64,000 nucleotides of DNA from Salinibacterium sp. SWN167 (GTDB taxonomy: Bacteria; Actinomycetota; Actinomycetes; Actinomycetales; Microbacteriaceae). Of the stretch, positions 28,303 through 37,159 are shown in pieces (the first letter of the stretch is position 1; every line of letters starts with the position of its first letter). The translations under genes were made by a program, and so were the position numbers. The stretch lies in NCBI RefSeq assembly GCF_015864665.1, contig NZ_JADYWU010000001.1:744001-808000 (forward strand), given 5' to 3'. The notes under the pieces are model-generated. The model did no database searches. It was not told the DNA's origin and saw only the letters and a list, made by a program, of their open reading frames with translations.

Positions 28303-30345
28303 ATGGCTAAGCGGATTTACGACATCCCGTCGCAATCGGTAGACGAAAGTTTGTTCACACCGAAGGGACAGAGCGCGCCTTCCGGGCAGAGCGTCCCGGC
28401 GGATGCTCCACCGCCCATGCCGGGAACCAGCGTTCCTGGCCCGAGCAATCCACAAGCATCGTCGTCAGCGTTCCCGGAGTGGGCGCAGACGGGCGCGGCG
28501 CCGTCGGCATCGGCCGCAACGGTACCGGCTTCGCCGCTTCCGACGATTCCGCCGCCGTCTGGCTCGATCAAGAGCACCGACACTGCTGCTTCAGCGCCAC
28601 CGGTGCCGCCGGCCCCAGCCGCACCAGCGGAGCCTGCCGCGCAAGCTCCGGCCGAGCCGGTCGCTACACCGGCAGCAGATGCTGCTGCCGAGGGCGGGCG
28701 TCGTGCACGCCGCATGGCAACTGAGCCGGTCACCTCGATCGACTCGCTCGATGAGCTGTTCCGTCAAGCCGCAGCGGGCGCAATGTCCCAGACGTCGGCA
28801 GCAACGTCGGCCGCTGGCGCTTCCATGCCGGCCCCGGCGGCTCCGCCTGTCGACGAGGCACCGCCTGTTGCTGCAGCACCGCCAGCACCGCCTATTCCGT
28901 CGCCGACGGCGGCCGAGGTGCCGTACTTTACCGAGGCTAGTTCTGATGCCGGCGAAAGCCCCACGGAAATCCTGAATGAGGTTCCGTTGGATCCGCCCAC
29001 GATGGCGTTCCCGCCGCCGTCCGCTGCTGCTGCTGAGGGTGGTCTGCTTGACCTGCCCGAGGTTGCGCCGGAGGCAGATGAAGCCCTGAACTTCCCGCCG
29101 CCTGGAGTGGACGAGGGGCTTTTGAGCTTCACGAGTGGTTTCGGCGCTGCCGAGCCCGCTCCCACTCCCGCTCGCGAGTCGCAGCTGCTTTCTGTTCCTG
29201 AGATTGTCGAAGAGGCCCGCGAGCTGCGCCCCGACATGGAACTTACTGCGCGTGAAGGATCAAGCCCTGAGCTGCTCGAGGCGCTCAAGGAAGTTGTTTA
29301 CACCGGCGCCTCTGACCTTCACATCTCATCGGGTGCTGTTCCGATGATCCGTGTTGATGGTGGACTTCAGCCGCTCAAGGGCATGGGGGAGTGGGATAAA
29401 GATCGCACTCGCGCTGCTCTGTTCAGCATCCTCGACCAGAACCAAGAAGAGCAATTCCTTGAGGTACTCGAGCTCGACTTCGCGTTCGAGCTCTCTGAGG
29501 CCGCGCGTTTCCGCGTGAATTTCTACATGGATCGCGGAAACCTTGGTGCCGCTTTCCGAATCATCCCGACCGAGATCAAGCAGCTCAAGGACCTCGGAAT
29601 TCAGGAGTCGGTCGGCAACTTCGCTGGCCTTCCGCGTGGGCTCGTTCTTGTAACCGGGCCGACCGGTTCGGGAAAGTCGACAACGCTCGCCGCACTGATC
29701 GACCTCGTCAACCGCACGCGTGCTGACCACATCGTTACGGTCGAAGACCCGATCGAGTTCTTGCACGGAAACCAGAAGTCACTCGTCAACCAGCGAGAAG
29801 TTGGCCGCGATACTCACTCGTTTACCGCGGCGCTGAAGCACGTTCTGCGTCAAGACCCCGATGTCATCCTGATTGGTGAGCTTCGAGACCTCGAGACGAT
29901 CTCTATCGCGCTAACCGCAGCGGAGACCGGTCACCTTGTGTTCGCAACCCTGCACACGCAGGATGCCGCTCAAACCGTTGACCGCATCATCGACGTCTTC
30001 CCGCCGCACCAGCAGGGCCAGGTTCGTACTCAGCTCGCTGCCGTGCTCCAGGGCATCGTCTGTCAGACACTCGTGCGAAAAGCCAGTGGCAAGGGTCGAG
30101 TAGCAGCCACTGAGGTGCTCACGATGACTCCCGCTATCGGAAACCTCATTCGTGAGGGCAAGATCTACCAGATTCCTTCAGCGATGCAAGCAGGTCGCGG
30201 TGGAGGAATGCACACAATGGACCAGCACCTTGCTGGCCTCGCCAAATCGGGTGCTATTACCGAAGAAGCCGCGCTGGCGAAGTCGCATGACCCTGAGGGC
30301 ATGCATCGCTTGATGAGCGACAACTCAACGGGAGTACCGAGATAA
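28303..30345 (+). CDS. pilT: PilT retraction ATPase with long Pro/Ala-rich N-terminal extension
   Basis: 680 residues, almost twice the usual PilT (about 350). Residues ~1-315 are low complexity, rich in Pro, Ala, Ser and Glu, with short ordered islands (SIDSLDELFRQAAAGAMSQ; EAPTILNEVP-like acidic stretches). The PilT core begins near GSSPELLEALKEVVYTGASDLHISSG and has Walker A GPTGSGKSTT (~452), HIVTVEDPIEF, ILIGELRDLETISIAL and FATLHTQDAAQTVDRIIDVFP. No tetracysteine, consistent with retraction. The stop overlaps the pilC start by one base (TAATG). The extension may mediate localisation or partner binding (inference). Confidence 0.93.
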   Translation: MAKRIYDIPSQSVDESLFTPKGQSAPSGQSVPADAPPPMPGTSVPGPSNPQASSSAFPEWAQTGAAPSASAATVPASPLPTIPPPSGSIKSTDTAASAPPVPPAPAAPAEPAAQAPAEPVATPAADAAAEGGRRARRMATEPVTSIDSLDELFRQAAAGAMSQTSAATSAAGASMPAPAAPPVDEAPPVAAAPPAPPIPSPTAAEVPYFTEASSDAGESPTEILNEVPLDPPTMAFPPPSAAAAEGGLLDLPEVAPEADEALNFPPPGVDEGLLSFTSGFGAAEPAPTPARESQLLSVPEIVEEARELRPDMELTAREGSSPELLEALKEVVYTGASDLHISSGAVPMIRVDGGLQPLKGMGEWDKDRTRAALFSILDQNQEEQFLEVLELDFAFELSEAARFRVNFYMDRGNLGAAFRIIPTEIKQLKDLGIQESVGNFAGLPRGLVLVTGPTGSGKSTTLAALIDLVNRTRADHIVTVEDPIEFLHGNQKSLVNQREVGRDTHSFTAALKHVLRQDPDVILIGELRDLETISIALTAAETGHLVFATLHTQDAAQTVDRIIDVFPPHQQGQVRTQLAAVLQGIVCQTLVRKASGKGRVAATEVLTMTPAIGNLIREGKIYQIPSAMQAGRGGGMHTMDQHLAGLAKSGAITEEAALAKSHDPEGMHRLMSDNSTGVPR

Positions 30346-31586
30346 TGGCCGCCACCACGTCAGGCACGAAGTCCTATGAGTACAAGGCCCGTGATCACTC
30401 GGGCAAGGTCGTCAAAGGCCGCATCGACGCTTCGAGCGAGAACGCTGTTCTTACCCGTTTGCGTGCGATGGAAATTAGCCCGATCTCAGTAACCGAGGCT
30501 GGTTCCGGAACAGGTCTGAACAAGGAGATAAATATCTCCTTCCTGCAAAAGGGTGTTGGGCTTGATGACCTCGCGGTGATGAGCCGTCAGATGTCGACGA
30601 TGATCTCCTCGGGTCTTTCCTTGATCCGCGCCCTGGTCATCCTGTCGGAGCAAACCGAGAACCCCACGTTGGCGAAGGCTTTGGCCGAGATTCGTCAGGA
30701 CGTGGAAACCGGTGGCACGCTCTCCGACGCGTTCGCCAAGCACGGCACTGTTTTCCCGCCCATCATGATTCACCTCGTTCGCGCGGGTGAAACTGGCGGG
30801 TTCCTCGACAATGCCCTCGAGTCGATCGCTAATAACTTCGAGGGCGAGGTGAAGCTCCGTGGAACCATTAAGTCGGCGCTAACCTACCCGGTTGTTGTGC
30901 TCATCATGGCTATCGCGGCGGTTATCGGCATGCTGCTGTTCATCGTTCCGGTCTTCGAGGAGATGTTCGCCGACCTGGGCGGTGAGCTTCCGCTACTGAC
31001 CCAGATCTTGGTGTGGATGTCGGATGCGATGGTCATTGTCGCGCCGATCCTCGTGATCGGTGGCATCGTCTTCAGCGTCTGGTGGGGCAAGAACAAGCAC
31101 ACGGAGCGGGTCCGGAAGTTCCTCGACCCGTGGAAGCTCCGGATGCCCGTCTTCGGCCCGCTGTTCCGCAAGGTGTCGATATCGCGCTTTACGCGCAACT
31201 TTGGAACGATGCTCGGTGCCGGTGTTCCCATTCTTCAGGCGCTGTCGATCGTCGGCGAGACGTCGGGGAACTATGTCATCGAAGAGTCTCTGCGTCGCGT
31301 TGCCGATGCTGTCCGCTCGGGGCAGTCGGTTTCAGTGCCGTTGGCGAAAGAAACGGTGTTCCCGTCGATGGTGACTCAGATGGTCGCGGTTGGTGAAGAC
31401 TCCGGATCAATGGAGGTCATGCTGTCAAAGATCGCTGACTTCTACGACGACGAGGTTCAAAAGACTACTGAGCAGCTCACGGCGCTTATTGAGCCCCTCA
31501 TGATTGGTGTCATCGGTGCAATCGTCGGTGTCATGGTTATCGCGCTTTATATGCCGATCTTCGCCATCTTCGACCAGATCAAGTAG
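30345..31586 (+). CDS. pilC: Pilus inner-membrane platform protein PilC
   Basis: 413 residues, the normal GspF/PilC length. Two cytoplasmic GspF domains: SYEYKARDHSGKVVKGRIDA at the N-terminus with MSRQMSTMISSGLSLIRAL, and a second copy ISRFTRNFGTMLGAGVPILQALSIV. Transmembrane segments at YPVVVLIMAIAAVIGMLLFI, IVAPILVIGGIVFSVWW and a C-terminal MIGVIGAIVGVMVIALYMPI. It forms the platform on which PilB and PilT act. Followed by a strong terminator that isolates pilB-pilT-pilC from the pilin genes. Confidence 0.96.
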   Translation: MAATTSGTKSYEYKARDHSGKVVKGRIDASSENAVLTRLRAMEISPISVTEAGSGTGLNKEINISFLQKGVGLDDLAVMSRQMSTMISSGLSLIRALVILSEQTENPTLAKALAEIRQDVETGGTLSDAFAKHGTVFPPIMIHLVRAGETGGFLDNALESIANNFEGEVKLRGTIKSALTYPVVVLIMAIAAVIGMLLFIVPVFEEMFADLGGELPLLTQILVWMSDAMVIVAPILVIGGIVFSVWWGKNKHTERVRKFLDPWKLRMPVFGPLFRKVSISRFTRNFGTMLGAGVPILQALSIVGETSGNYVIEESLRRVADAVRSGQSVSVPLAKETVFPSMVTQMVAVGEDSGSMEVMLSKIADFYDDEVQKTTEQLTALIEPLMIGVIGAIVGVMVIALYMPIFAIFDQIK

Positions 31587-31613
31587 TCCCTAGCCGTTAG
31601 GCACCTAGCAGGC

Positions 31614-31657
31614 CCAAGCGGGGGCGTCGCGACCCGAGTCGCGATGCCCCCGCTTGG
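31614..31657 (+). terminator. Strong terminator after pilC
   Basis: Arms 31614-31633 and 31638-31657 form a 20-bp stem with one G·T pair and loop CCGA, followed by TCTTTAA. The key sequence is CCAAGCGGGGGC pairing with GCCCCCGCTTGG. One of the most stable hairpins in the window. Confidence 0.92.
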
Positions 31658-31826
31658 TCTTTAACGACCAGGAGGCCGCCGCGGCGATGAAATAGCCGGC
31701 TGCGGTTTACTGCGGTGTCGGTGGGAGCGGCGGCACATTCCGGCCGTCATTACCCACGAATAGGGCGCAAAACCGGCACCGACGCGCGTGTCACCCCTCA
31801 GACTGGGGGCGTGATTCGAGCGGTTC

Positions 31827-31843
31827 ACCCCCGTTTGTGGGAT
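31827..31843 (+). promoter_or_regulatory. Degenerate copy of shared motif upstream of pilin
   Basis: ACCCCCGTTTGTGGGAT aligns with the plus-strand form of the SipW upstream site (ACACTCGTTTGGGGGAC) at 13 of 17 positions, conserving the core CGTTTGnGGGA. Weaker than the other two sites, so treat as tentative. Confidence 0.3.
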
Positions 31844-31948
31844 TCTCAGGTTGCCCACATGTTGGCATTATTTTTTGTGGGGGGCTGAGAAGCTAATTTT
31901 TTCTGGGGGCCCCTGTCCAAGATCCGAACCACAGACAGGAAAACCAAA

Positions 31949-32362
31949 ATGATCGCACGTTTGAACGAAGCACTGCGCACCAAGCGCAACGACCTCGACA
32001 ACGACCAGAAGGGCTTCACTCTCGTTGAGCTCCTCGTCGTTGTTCTGATCATCGGCATCCTTGCCGCGATCGCTATCCCCTTCTTCCTCAACCAGCGCCA
32101 GGGCGCTTGGGAATCACAGGTCAAGTCGGACATCGCTAACGCTGTTATCGCAGCTGAGACCTTCGCGGTAAGCCACAACGGTGCCTTCACCGGCATGGAC
32201 CTCACCGGACTCACCGACAACGGCTACAAGCCGACGCCTTCTGTTGAGTTGACCCTCGGCACGGTTGACGCGACGAGCTACGAGTTCATCGTTACTCACA
32301 CCGAATACACCGACCCCACCTGGACCTACACCAGCTCCACTGGTGTAACCGTAAAGTCCTAG
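31949..32362 (+). CDS. pilA: Major type IV pilin (prepilin)
   Basis: 137 residues. A 22-residue basic leader ends at G22, then F23-TLVE with Glu27 at +5, followed by the hydrophobic helix LLVVVLIIGILAAIAIPFFL. This is a textbook class III prepilin signal for PilD. The mature pilin is about 115 residues with a short globular domain and no cysteine pair, so it lacks the usual disulphide loop. It stands downstream of its own promoter region and is the first of four pilin-like genes; its short size and position suggest the main fibre subunit. Confidence 0.92.
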   Translation: MIARLNEALRTKRNDLDNDQKGFTLVELLVVVLIIGILAAIAIPFFLNQRQGAWESQVKSDIANAVIAAETFAVSHNGAFTGMDLTGLTDNGYKPTPSVELTLGTVDATSYEFIVTHTEYTDPTWTYTSSTGVTVKS

Positions 32363-32505
32363 TCCTCTAGGGCTCACCGAGACGGGGCGTCGCCAAGCGG
32401 CGGCGCCCCGTTTCCGGTCCATCCGAGAGTGATCGCTCTCACCGGGGAGAACCCATCTCCCAGCTTGACTTGCACACCCTTAACACCCGCACGAAAGGGC
32501 TCATC

Positions 32506-33885
32506 ATGAATAAGGTTCTACAGCGTCTTCGTAGCTCCGAGTCAGGATTGAGCCTTCTTGAGGTTCTCGTCGCGATGATGATCTTCGCGATCGTATCGCT
32601 CGGCGTATTGCAGACCCTCACCACGGTGCTGGCCATCACCCGCGACAACCGCGCTCGCGTTGTTGCCACCAACTTGGCTGCTCAAGAGGTCGACCTGGCA
32701 CGTGACGCCGGCGATGTCTTCACACTCTTTGATGAGACCTACACCAAGACGCTCAACGGCGACGTCTTCACGGTCTCTCGCTCTACCGCGTGGGTTCCTT
32801 CCAGCAATACCGCAGCGTCCTGCGGTTCGGGCGGTGGAACGCTCCAGTACAAGCGCATCAACGTCGAGGTCAGCTGGCCCAACATGCGCGAAGGCACAGA
32901 GCCTGTTCGCTTCGACACGCTTCTTGCTCCGGATGACCGCATCAATGACCCGGCACTGGGAACCATTCTGGTGTCGGTCCTCGGCGGCTCCGGCGAAGGA
33001 TCGTCGGGCGTGAGCGTGAATGCCAGCCCTGCGTCTCCTGCAGAGGGCGCTCAAAGTCTTTCGACGTCGCCCGCGGCGACCGATGCTCAAGGCTGCAGCT
33101 TCATTTTGAAGGTTGCTCCTGGCAACTACAACGTGAGTGTGTCGCGCTCGGGATACATCACCGACGACGGGCAGTCGTCGTCGCCGTCGCAGCTCACCCA
33201 GGTCGTTGCCGGAACCGCGAGCTCAGTCTCGTTCAACTACGACGACGCCGCTCGCTTCGACCTGAGCTACGTTTCAGACCCGGTACCTTCGGACGTTGAA
33301 ATCCCGAAGAATATGGATACCACGTTCCTCAGCTCCTATGGTGTCTACGCCGACACGGCCAGTACAACGAGCCTCACCCGCAATGTAGATCTCTTCCCGT
33401 GGCGGTCCGGTTATGTCGGAATCGCTGGTGAGTACATTCCCAAGCCGGAAGACCCCGCGAGCACCGCAGACTATTGTGCGTCTCCGAACCCTGCCTTGTG
33501 GCCGGAGGAAGATGTCGCGGGAGTCACCTACCGTTCTCCCGATCCGGCTGCCGTTGCGGCTAACCCTGGCGACAGCGTCGACATGGTCGTGCCGATGGGC
33601 CTCGTCGATGTGAGCGGTATCGCAGGTTCTAAGATTCGCGTGAAGTCGACAGCGCCGGTAGTCGGCAGCGGTGACCCGGGCTGCACCGAGTCCATCACGT
33701 TGAACTTCAATACCTTGGATGCCAGCACTCAGTACATCGCTTTGCCCTACGGAACGTGGGAAGTCGAGCGGCGCATCGCAGGCATCTGGCTTCCGCTCGG
33801 GCTCGGTAGCGTCCTCGCTCCCATCGTGGGCGGAACAGAAACTGTTGCTGGCGTAGTGACTGTCGACCCGCGGGTGGCTAGCTAA
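32506..33885 (+). CDS. Minor pilin-like protein (PilV-type position)
   Basis: 459 residues from ATG 32506 (GAAAGGG upstream). Prepilin signal SSESG(14)-LSLLEVLVAMMIFAIVSLGVL with Glu at +5, then a very large ectodomain, unlike normal minor pilins of 150-200 residues. The ectodomain includes a carboxypeptidase-regulatory-like segment (GTILVSVLGGSGEGSSGVSV... FILKVAPGNYNVSVSRSGYI) and several cysteines. Such big minor pilins often sit at the pilus tip and mediate adhesion (family knowledge). The stop overlaps the next start (TAATG). Confidence 0.85.
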   Translation: MNKVLQRLRSSESGLSLLEVLVAMMIFAIVSLGVLQTLTTVLAITRDNRARVVATNLAAQEVDLARDAGDVFTLFDETYTKTLNGDVFTVSRSTAWVPSSNTAASCGSGGGTLQYKRINVEVSWPNMREGTEPVRFDTLLAPDDRINDPALGTILVSVLGGSGEGSSGVSVNASPASPAEGAQSLSTSPAATDAQGCSFILKVAPGNYNVSVSRSGYITDDGQSSSPSQLTQVVAGTASSVSFNYDDAARFDLSYVSDPVPSDVEIPKNMDTTFLSSYGVYADTASTTSLTRNVDLFPWRSGYVGIAGEYIPKPEDPASTADYCASPNPALWPEEDVAGVTYRSPDPAAVAANPGDSVDMVVPMGLVDVSGIAGSKIRVKSTAPVVGSGDPGCTESITLNFNTLDASTQYIALPYGTWEVERRIAGIWLPLGLGSVLAPIVGGTETVAGVVTVDPRVAS

Positions 33886-34592
33886 TGCAAAGACTTCGGA
33901 CTGCACTGTTTTCGCGGGTGTCACGACTCCGTCGTGACGACGCTGGCGTGACGCTGAGCGAACTCATCGTCACGATCGCGCTCATGGGAATGCTCCTCGC
34001 GATGGTCATGACGATCTTTATTACCTTCACGCGAACCTTCAGCGAAGAGCGCTCCGCTAGCGCAAATACTTCGGCCGCCACGATCGCAATGAACGAGCTC
34101 ACTCGTGTTATTCGCTCGGGAACAGAGAACCCGGTGGCATCGGCAACGTTGAACGAGCCAGTTTTTAGCTTCGCTAGTCCTGAGAACGTGGTTTTGCAGG
34201 CCTATCTGGACACGGATGCACTGAGTCCAGAGCCCGTCAGAGTCCAGTTTGAAATCACTGGCGACCGCACTCTGGTCGAAACTCGCTGGGATGCGCGGCC
34301 CTTGTCCTCCGGCTACTTCTCCTTTTACAGCACTGCCGCCTCTGAGCGCACTGTGGTGCGTCAAATCGCTTCGGGCTCGACCCCTGTTTTCCGCTTCTTC
34401 ACGAAAGACAACGTCGAGCTGACGATTCCTTCTGGCGGCTCTCTCTCCGAAGCTGACCGTCGTCAGATCGCCGCGGTGAAAGTGACGATGACCGTGCAAA
34501 CCGATTCGACCGGTAATGCTAAAACCGCGACTCTCGAAAATACCGTAGGTATCCCGAACCTAGGGTTCTCCAGGATTGGAATCGATCGATGA
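33885..34592 (+). CDS. Minor pilin-like protein (PilW-type position)
   Basis: 235 residues. Leader RVSRLRRDDAG(21) followed by VTLSELIVTIALMGMLLAMV with Glu at +5, a good PilD substrate. The mature part is beta-rich without recognisable domains (NELTRVIRSGTENPVAS, LVETRWDARPLSSGYF). Start overlaps the previous stop by one base and its end overlaps the next gene by 4 bp, indicating a coupled minor-pilin cluster. Likely part of the priming or tip complex. Confidence 0.82.
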   Translation: MQRLRTALFSRVSRLRRDDAGVTLSELIVTIALMGMLLAMVMTIFITFTRTFSEERSASANTSAATIAMNELTRVIRSGTENPVASATLNEPVFSFASPENVVLQAYLDTDALSPEPVRVQFEITGDRTLVETRWDARPLSSGYFSFYSTAASERTVVRQIASGSTPVFRFFTKDNVELTIPSGGSLSEADRRQIAAVKVTMTVQTDSTGNAKTATLENTVGIPNLGFSRIGIDR

Positions 34593-36340
34593 TCCGTTTT
34601 CTTCGTGCTCGTATCGGTGGCGAACAGGGTGCAGCCCTGCCCATGGTGATTGGTATCACCGTCGTTCTCGGGCTTCTTGTCACGACCGCCGTCGCGTACG
34701 CCACCGGTGGGTTCCGCCAAGCAGCCGCGACTCAAGAGTGGTCGGCATCGCTGGCAGCGGCCTACGCCGGCGTTGAGGATTACCAGAGCCGACTCTCCGA
34801 AGACACGTCGTACGTGCAGTATGGCAATCCGGCCGCAGATTTTTCGTCGACGAGTGACGTACGCCTTCCCACGGGAACAAACGCGAACCCTGCGTTCAAC
34901 GTTACTGCCGGCGAAACGTGGGTCAAGGTTCCCGGTAGCGCCGATGATTCGTATTTCCGCTACGAAGTCGACAACTCTAAGTACCAGAGCAGCGGAACTA
35001 TCCGCGTGCGGTCGACAGGAAAAGTTGGTGGCGAGACTCGCACGATCGTGGCAGACCTTCGTCAGTCCGGCTTCATCGACTTCCTGTACTTCACTGACTA
35101 CGAGATCATGGACCCCTCGTTTAGTAGCGCCCCTAGCAGTTGCGTTAAGTACTGGTGGGATGGTCGAAGCAGCATTTCAGGGAACTGCGGTGAAATCGCC
35201 TTCTCCGGCGGTGACACCATCGATGGCCCCGTCCACTCGAACGACACCATCCGTATTTGCAGCGCAAGCTTCCTCGGTGCCGTAACGACGAGTTACCGTC
35301 CCTCGAGCGGAAACAAGTACAACTCTCGTGACTCAAATGGCAACTACTGCAGCGGCCAGTACTTCGACATCCCCGGATCGCCGAGCTTCAGCCCGGTAAT
35401 CGGAATGCCGGCGACGAACTCACAGCACTTGCGCGAGACACGTTCCGATCTGGTTACCGATGGCGTTCCTCGTCCCGGCTGCTTGTACACCGGTCCCACC
35501 GAGATCACGCTGAACTCCAACGGCACCATCACGGTGCACTCCCCGTGGACCAAGAAGACCCAGATCACGGGTTCACCGGCTACCGGAGGCAGCACCCCCG
35601 CAATGTGCGGAAGCGTCTCGCAGCTCAACAGCAGCTCCGGAGCCACCTTCACCTTGCCGCCGAGCAACGTGATCTACGTGCAGAACGTACCCAGTGTTTC
35701 TAGCGACCCCAACTACTGGGCAAGCTGGAACCGCCCGAGTGGACTCTCCTGCGTTGGCGAAAGCGGATACAAGGACAGCAACGGCAACGGTAACGGAATC
35801 GGGTACCCGATCCGCTACGAAGTCGCTCCCAATGGAAGCTACGACTGCCGCAACGGCGACTTGTTCGTGAAGGGCACGCTGAGTGGACAGACCACGTTGT
35901 CAGCCGAGCACTATGTGTACGTCACGGGCGACATCAAATATAACGATCCTCAAGAGGACGTCCTCGGCCTGGTCGGAAACGATGCAGTATGGGTCTGGAA
36001 TCCGACGACGGGTGACAACCGTTACTACCACCACACGTTGCTTGGCGGCACGAACCGCCGCATCGACGCTGCCATCCTCTCCGTCGGCCACACCTTTGCC
36101 GTGCAGAATCCCAGCATCGGAGGCGGTCGGGGAACACTGACTGTCAACGGCGCTATCGCGCAGAAATTCCGTGGAATCGTGCGCAGTGGTAGTGGCGGCT
36201 ACGTCAAGGACTATGTCTACGACGGTCGCCTCAAGTACACCGCCCCGCCGAAGTTCCTTTCGCCCGTCACGACCACGTATGGTGTGAACGTGTGGATTGA
36301 AGTGGAGCCGGCCTTCGAGGCATCAGGCGCTGCTCGATGA
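34589..36340 (+). CDS. Large PilX-like exported protein with non-canonical pilin leader
   Basis: 583 residues. N-terminus RIGGEQGAALPMVIGITVVLGLLVTTAVAYATGG resembles PilX-type pilins (basic, then Gly and a hydrophobic helix) but lacks Glu at +5, as is common in PilX/GspK-like proteins. The ~540-residue ectodomain is rich in Ser, Gly, Tyr and Asn with several cysteines (SSCVKYWWDGRSSISGNCGE; SNDTIRICSASFLG) and looks like a folded beta domain. Overlaps the preceding gene by 4 bp and pilD by 4 bp. A candidate tip adhesin. Confidence 0.78.
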   Translation: MIRFLRARIGGEQGAALPMVIGITVVLGLLVTTAVAYATGGFRQAAATQEWSASLAAAYAGVEDYQSRLSEDTSYVQYGNPAADFSSTSDVRLPTGTNANPAFNVTAGETWVKVPGSADDSYFRYEVDNSKYQSSGTIRVRSTGKVGGETRTIVADLRQSGFIDFLYFTDYEIMDPSFSSAPSSCVKYWWDGRSSISGNCGEIAFSGGDTIDGPVHSNDTIRICSASFLGAVTTSYRPSSGNKYNSRDSNGNYCSGQYFDIPGSPSFSPVIGMPATNSQHLRETRSDLVTDGVPRPGCLYTGPTEITLNSNGTITVHSPWTKKTQITGSPATGGSTPAMCGSVSQLNSSSGATFTLPPSNVIYVQNVPSVSSDPNYWASWNRPSGLSCVGESGYKDSNGNGNGIGYPIRYEVAPNGSYDCRNGDLFVKGTLSGQTTLSAEHYVYVTGDIKYNDPQEDVLGLVGNDAVWVWNPTTGDNRYYHHTLLGGTNRRIDAAILSVGHTFAVQNPSIGGGRGTLTVNGAIAQKFRGIVRSGSGGYVKDYVYDGRLKYTAPPKFLSPVTTTYGVNVWIEVEPAFEASGAAR

Positions 36341-37140
36341 CAGCAACTGCTCTGCTGGTTATCTTCGCTGTAATTTTGGGACTTGCCGTCGGCTCGTTCT
36401 TGAACGTAGTGGTGTGGCGGCTGCCGCGGGGCGAGAACCTCACGTCGCCGCCGAGCGCCTGCCCCAAGTGTGAACATCGCATCCGCTGGTACGACAACGT
36501 CCCGGTGCTGGGCTGGCTCATGTTGCGTGGGCGCTGCCGCGACTGCTCCGAACCGATCGCGGTTCGTTACCCGTTGGTCGAAGCAGCGACTGCACTCGCT
36601 TTCGGCGCAGTAGCGGCGGTGATTGGCGCCGAGACTAGTCTCATCTGGGCTGTGCCGGCATTCCTCTATTTGGCAGCGATCTCCATCGCCTTGACCCTGA
36701 TCGACCTGGATACGCAGACGTTGCCGAACCGCATCGTGCTGCCGTCGATCATTGTTGGCATCGTACTTCTGGCCGTCGCGAGTGCTGGCACCGGCGATTG
36801 GGGAGCGTTCCTAGGAGCTCTCCTCGGTGGTGCGGCGCTCTTTACTTTTTACTTGATCGTCGCTCTCATTCAGCCTCGCGGCATGGGAATGGGCGACGTC
36901 AAACTTGCTGCCGTGCTTGGCCTCTACCTGGGGTGGCTCGGATGGGGGGTCGTAGCGGTGGGTGCCTTTGCGGCATTCTTGCTCGGGGGCATCTTTGCAA
37001 TCGCACTGCTCATTGTTCGGCGAGCAGGCCGTCGCACAGCCATCCCATTTGGACCGTGGATGATCGCGGGCGCGTGGGTAGGCATTGCTTTCGGTTCACA
37101 ACTGTGGAATGGATATATGGTGGCCGCCGGTCTCGTCTGA
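36337..37140 (+). CDS. pilD: Prepilin peptidase / N-methyltransferase PilD
   Basis: 267 residues of the A24 aspartic protease family. N-terminal methyltransferase domain with the tetracysteine zinc site (CPKCEHRIRWYD... GRCRDC) and SFLNVVVWRLPRGE. Catalytic aspartates in LIDLDTQTLPNRIV and GMGMGDVKLAAVLG. About eight transmembrane segments. It cleaves and N-methylates the prepilins encoded just upstream. Overlaps the PilX-like gene by 4 bp. Confidence 0.95.
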   Translation: MTATALLVIFAVILGLAVGSFLNVVVWRLPRGENLTSPPSACPKCEHRIRWYDNVPVLGWLMLRGRCRDCSEPIAVRYPLVEAATALAFGAVAAVIGAETSLIWAVPAFLYLAAISIALTLIDLDTQTLPNRIVLPSIIVGIVLLAVASAGTGDWGAFLGALLGGAALFTFYLIVALIQPRGMGMGDVKLAAVLGLYLGWLGWGVVAVGAFAAFLLGGIFAIALLIVRRAGRRTAIPFGPWMIAGAWVGIAFGSQLWNGYMVAAGLV

Positions 37141-37159
37141 CCGTGGCCCGGGGGGAACT

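Larger units (their letters stand above)
31587..31948 (+). promoter_or_regulatory. pilC-pilA intergenic region (terminator and pilin promoter zone)
   Basis: 362 bp without a gene. After the terminator it holds CCCC-N8-GGGG at 31794-31809, a 13/17 match to the shared motif at 31827-31843, and a 26-bp-spaced direct repeat: TTTTTTGTGGGGGGC (31871-31885) and TTTTTTCTGGGGGC (31897-31910). The latter runs into the palindrome GGGGCCCC (31906-31913). Strong independent transcription of the major pilin is expected from here; I could not pick unambiguous -35/-10 elements. Confidence 0.55.

Noticed and set aside
26713-28455. 580-codon minus-strand open frame opposite pilB
   Set aside because: Antisense to a clear PilB with all motifs; no ribosome site and atypical composition.
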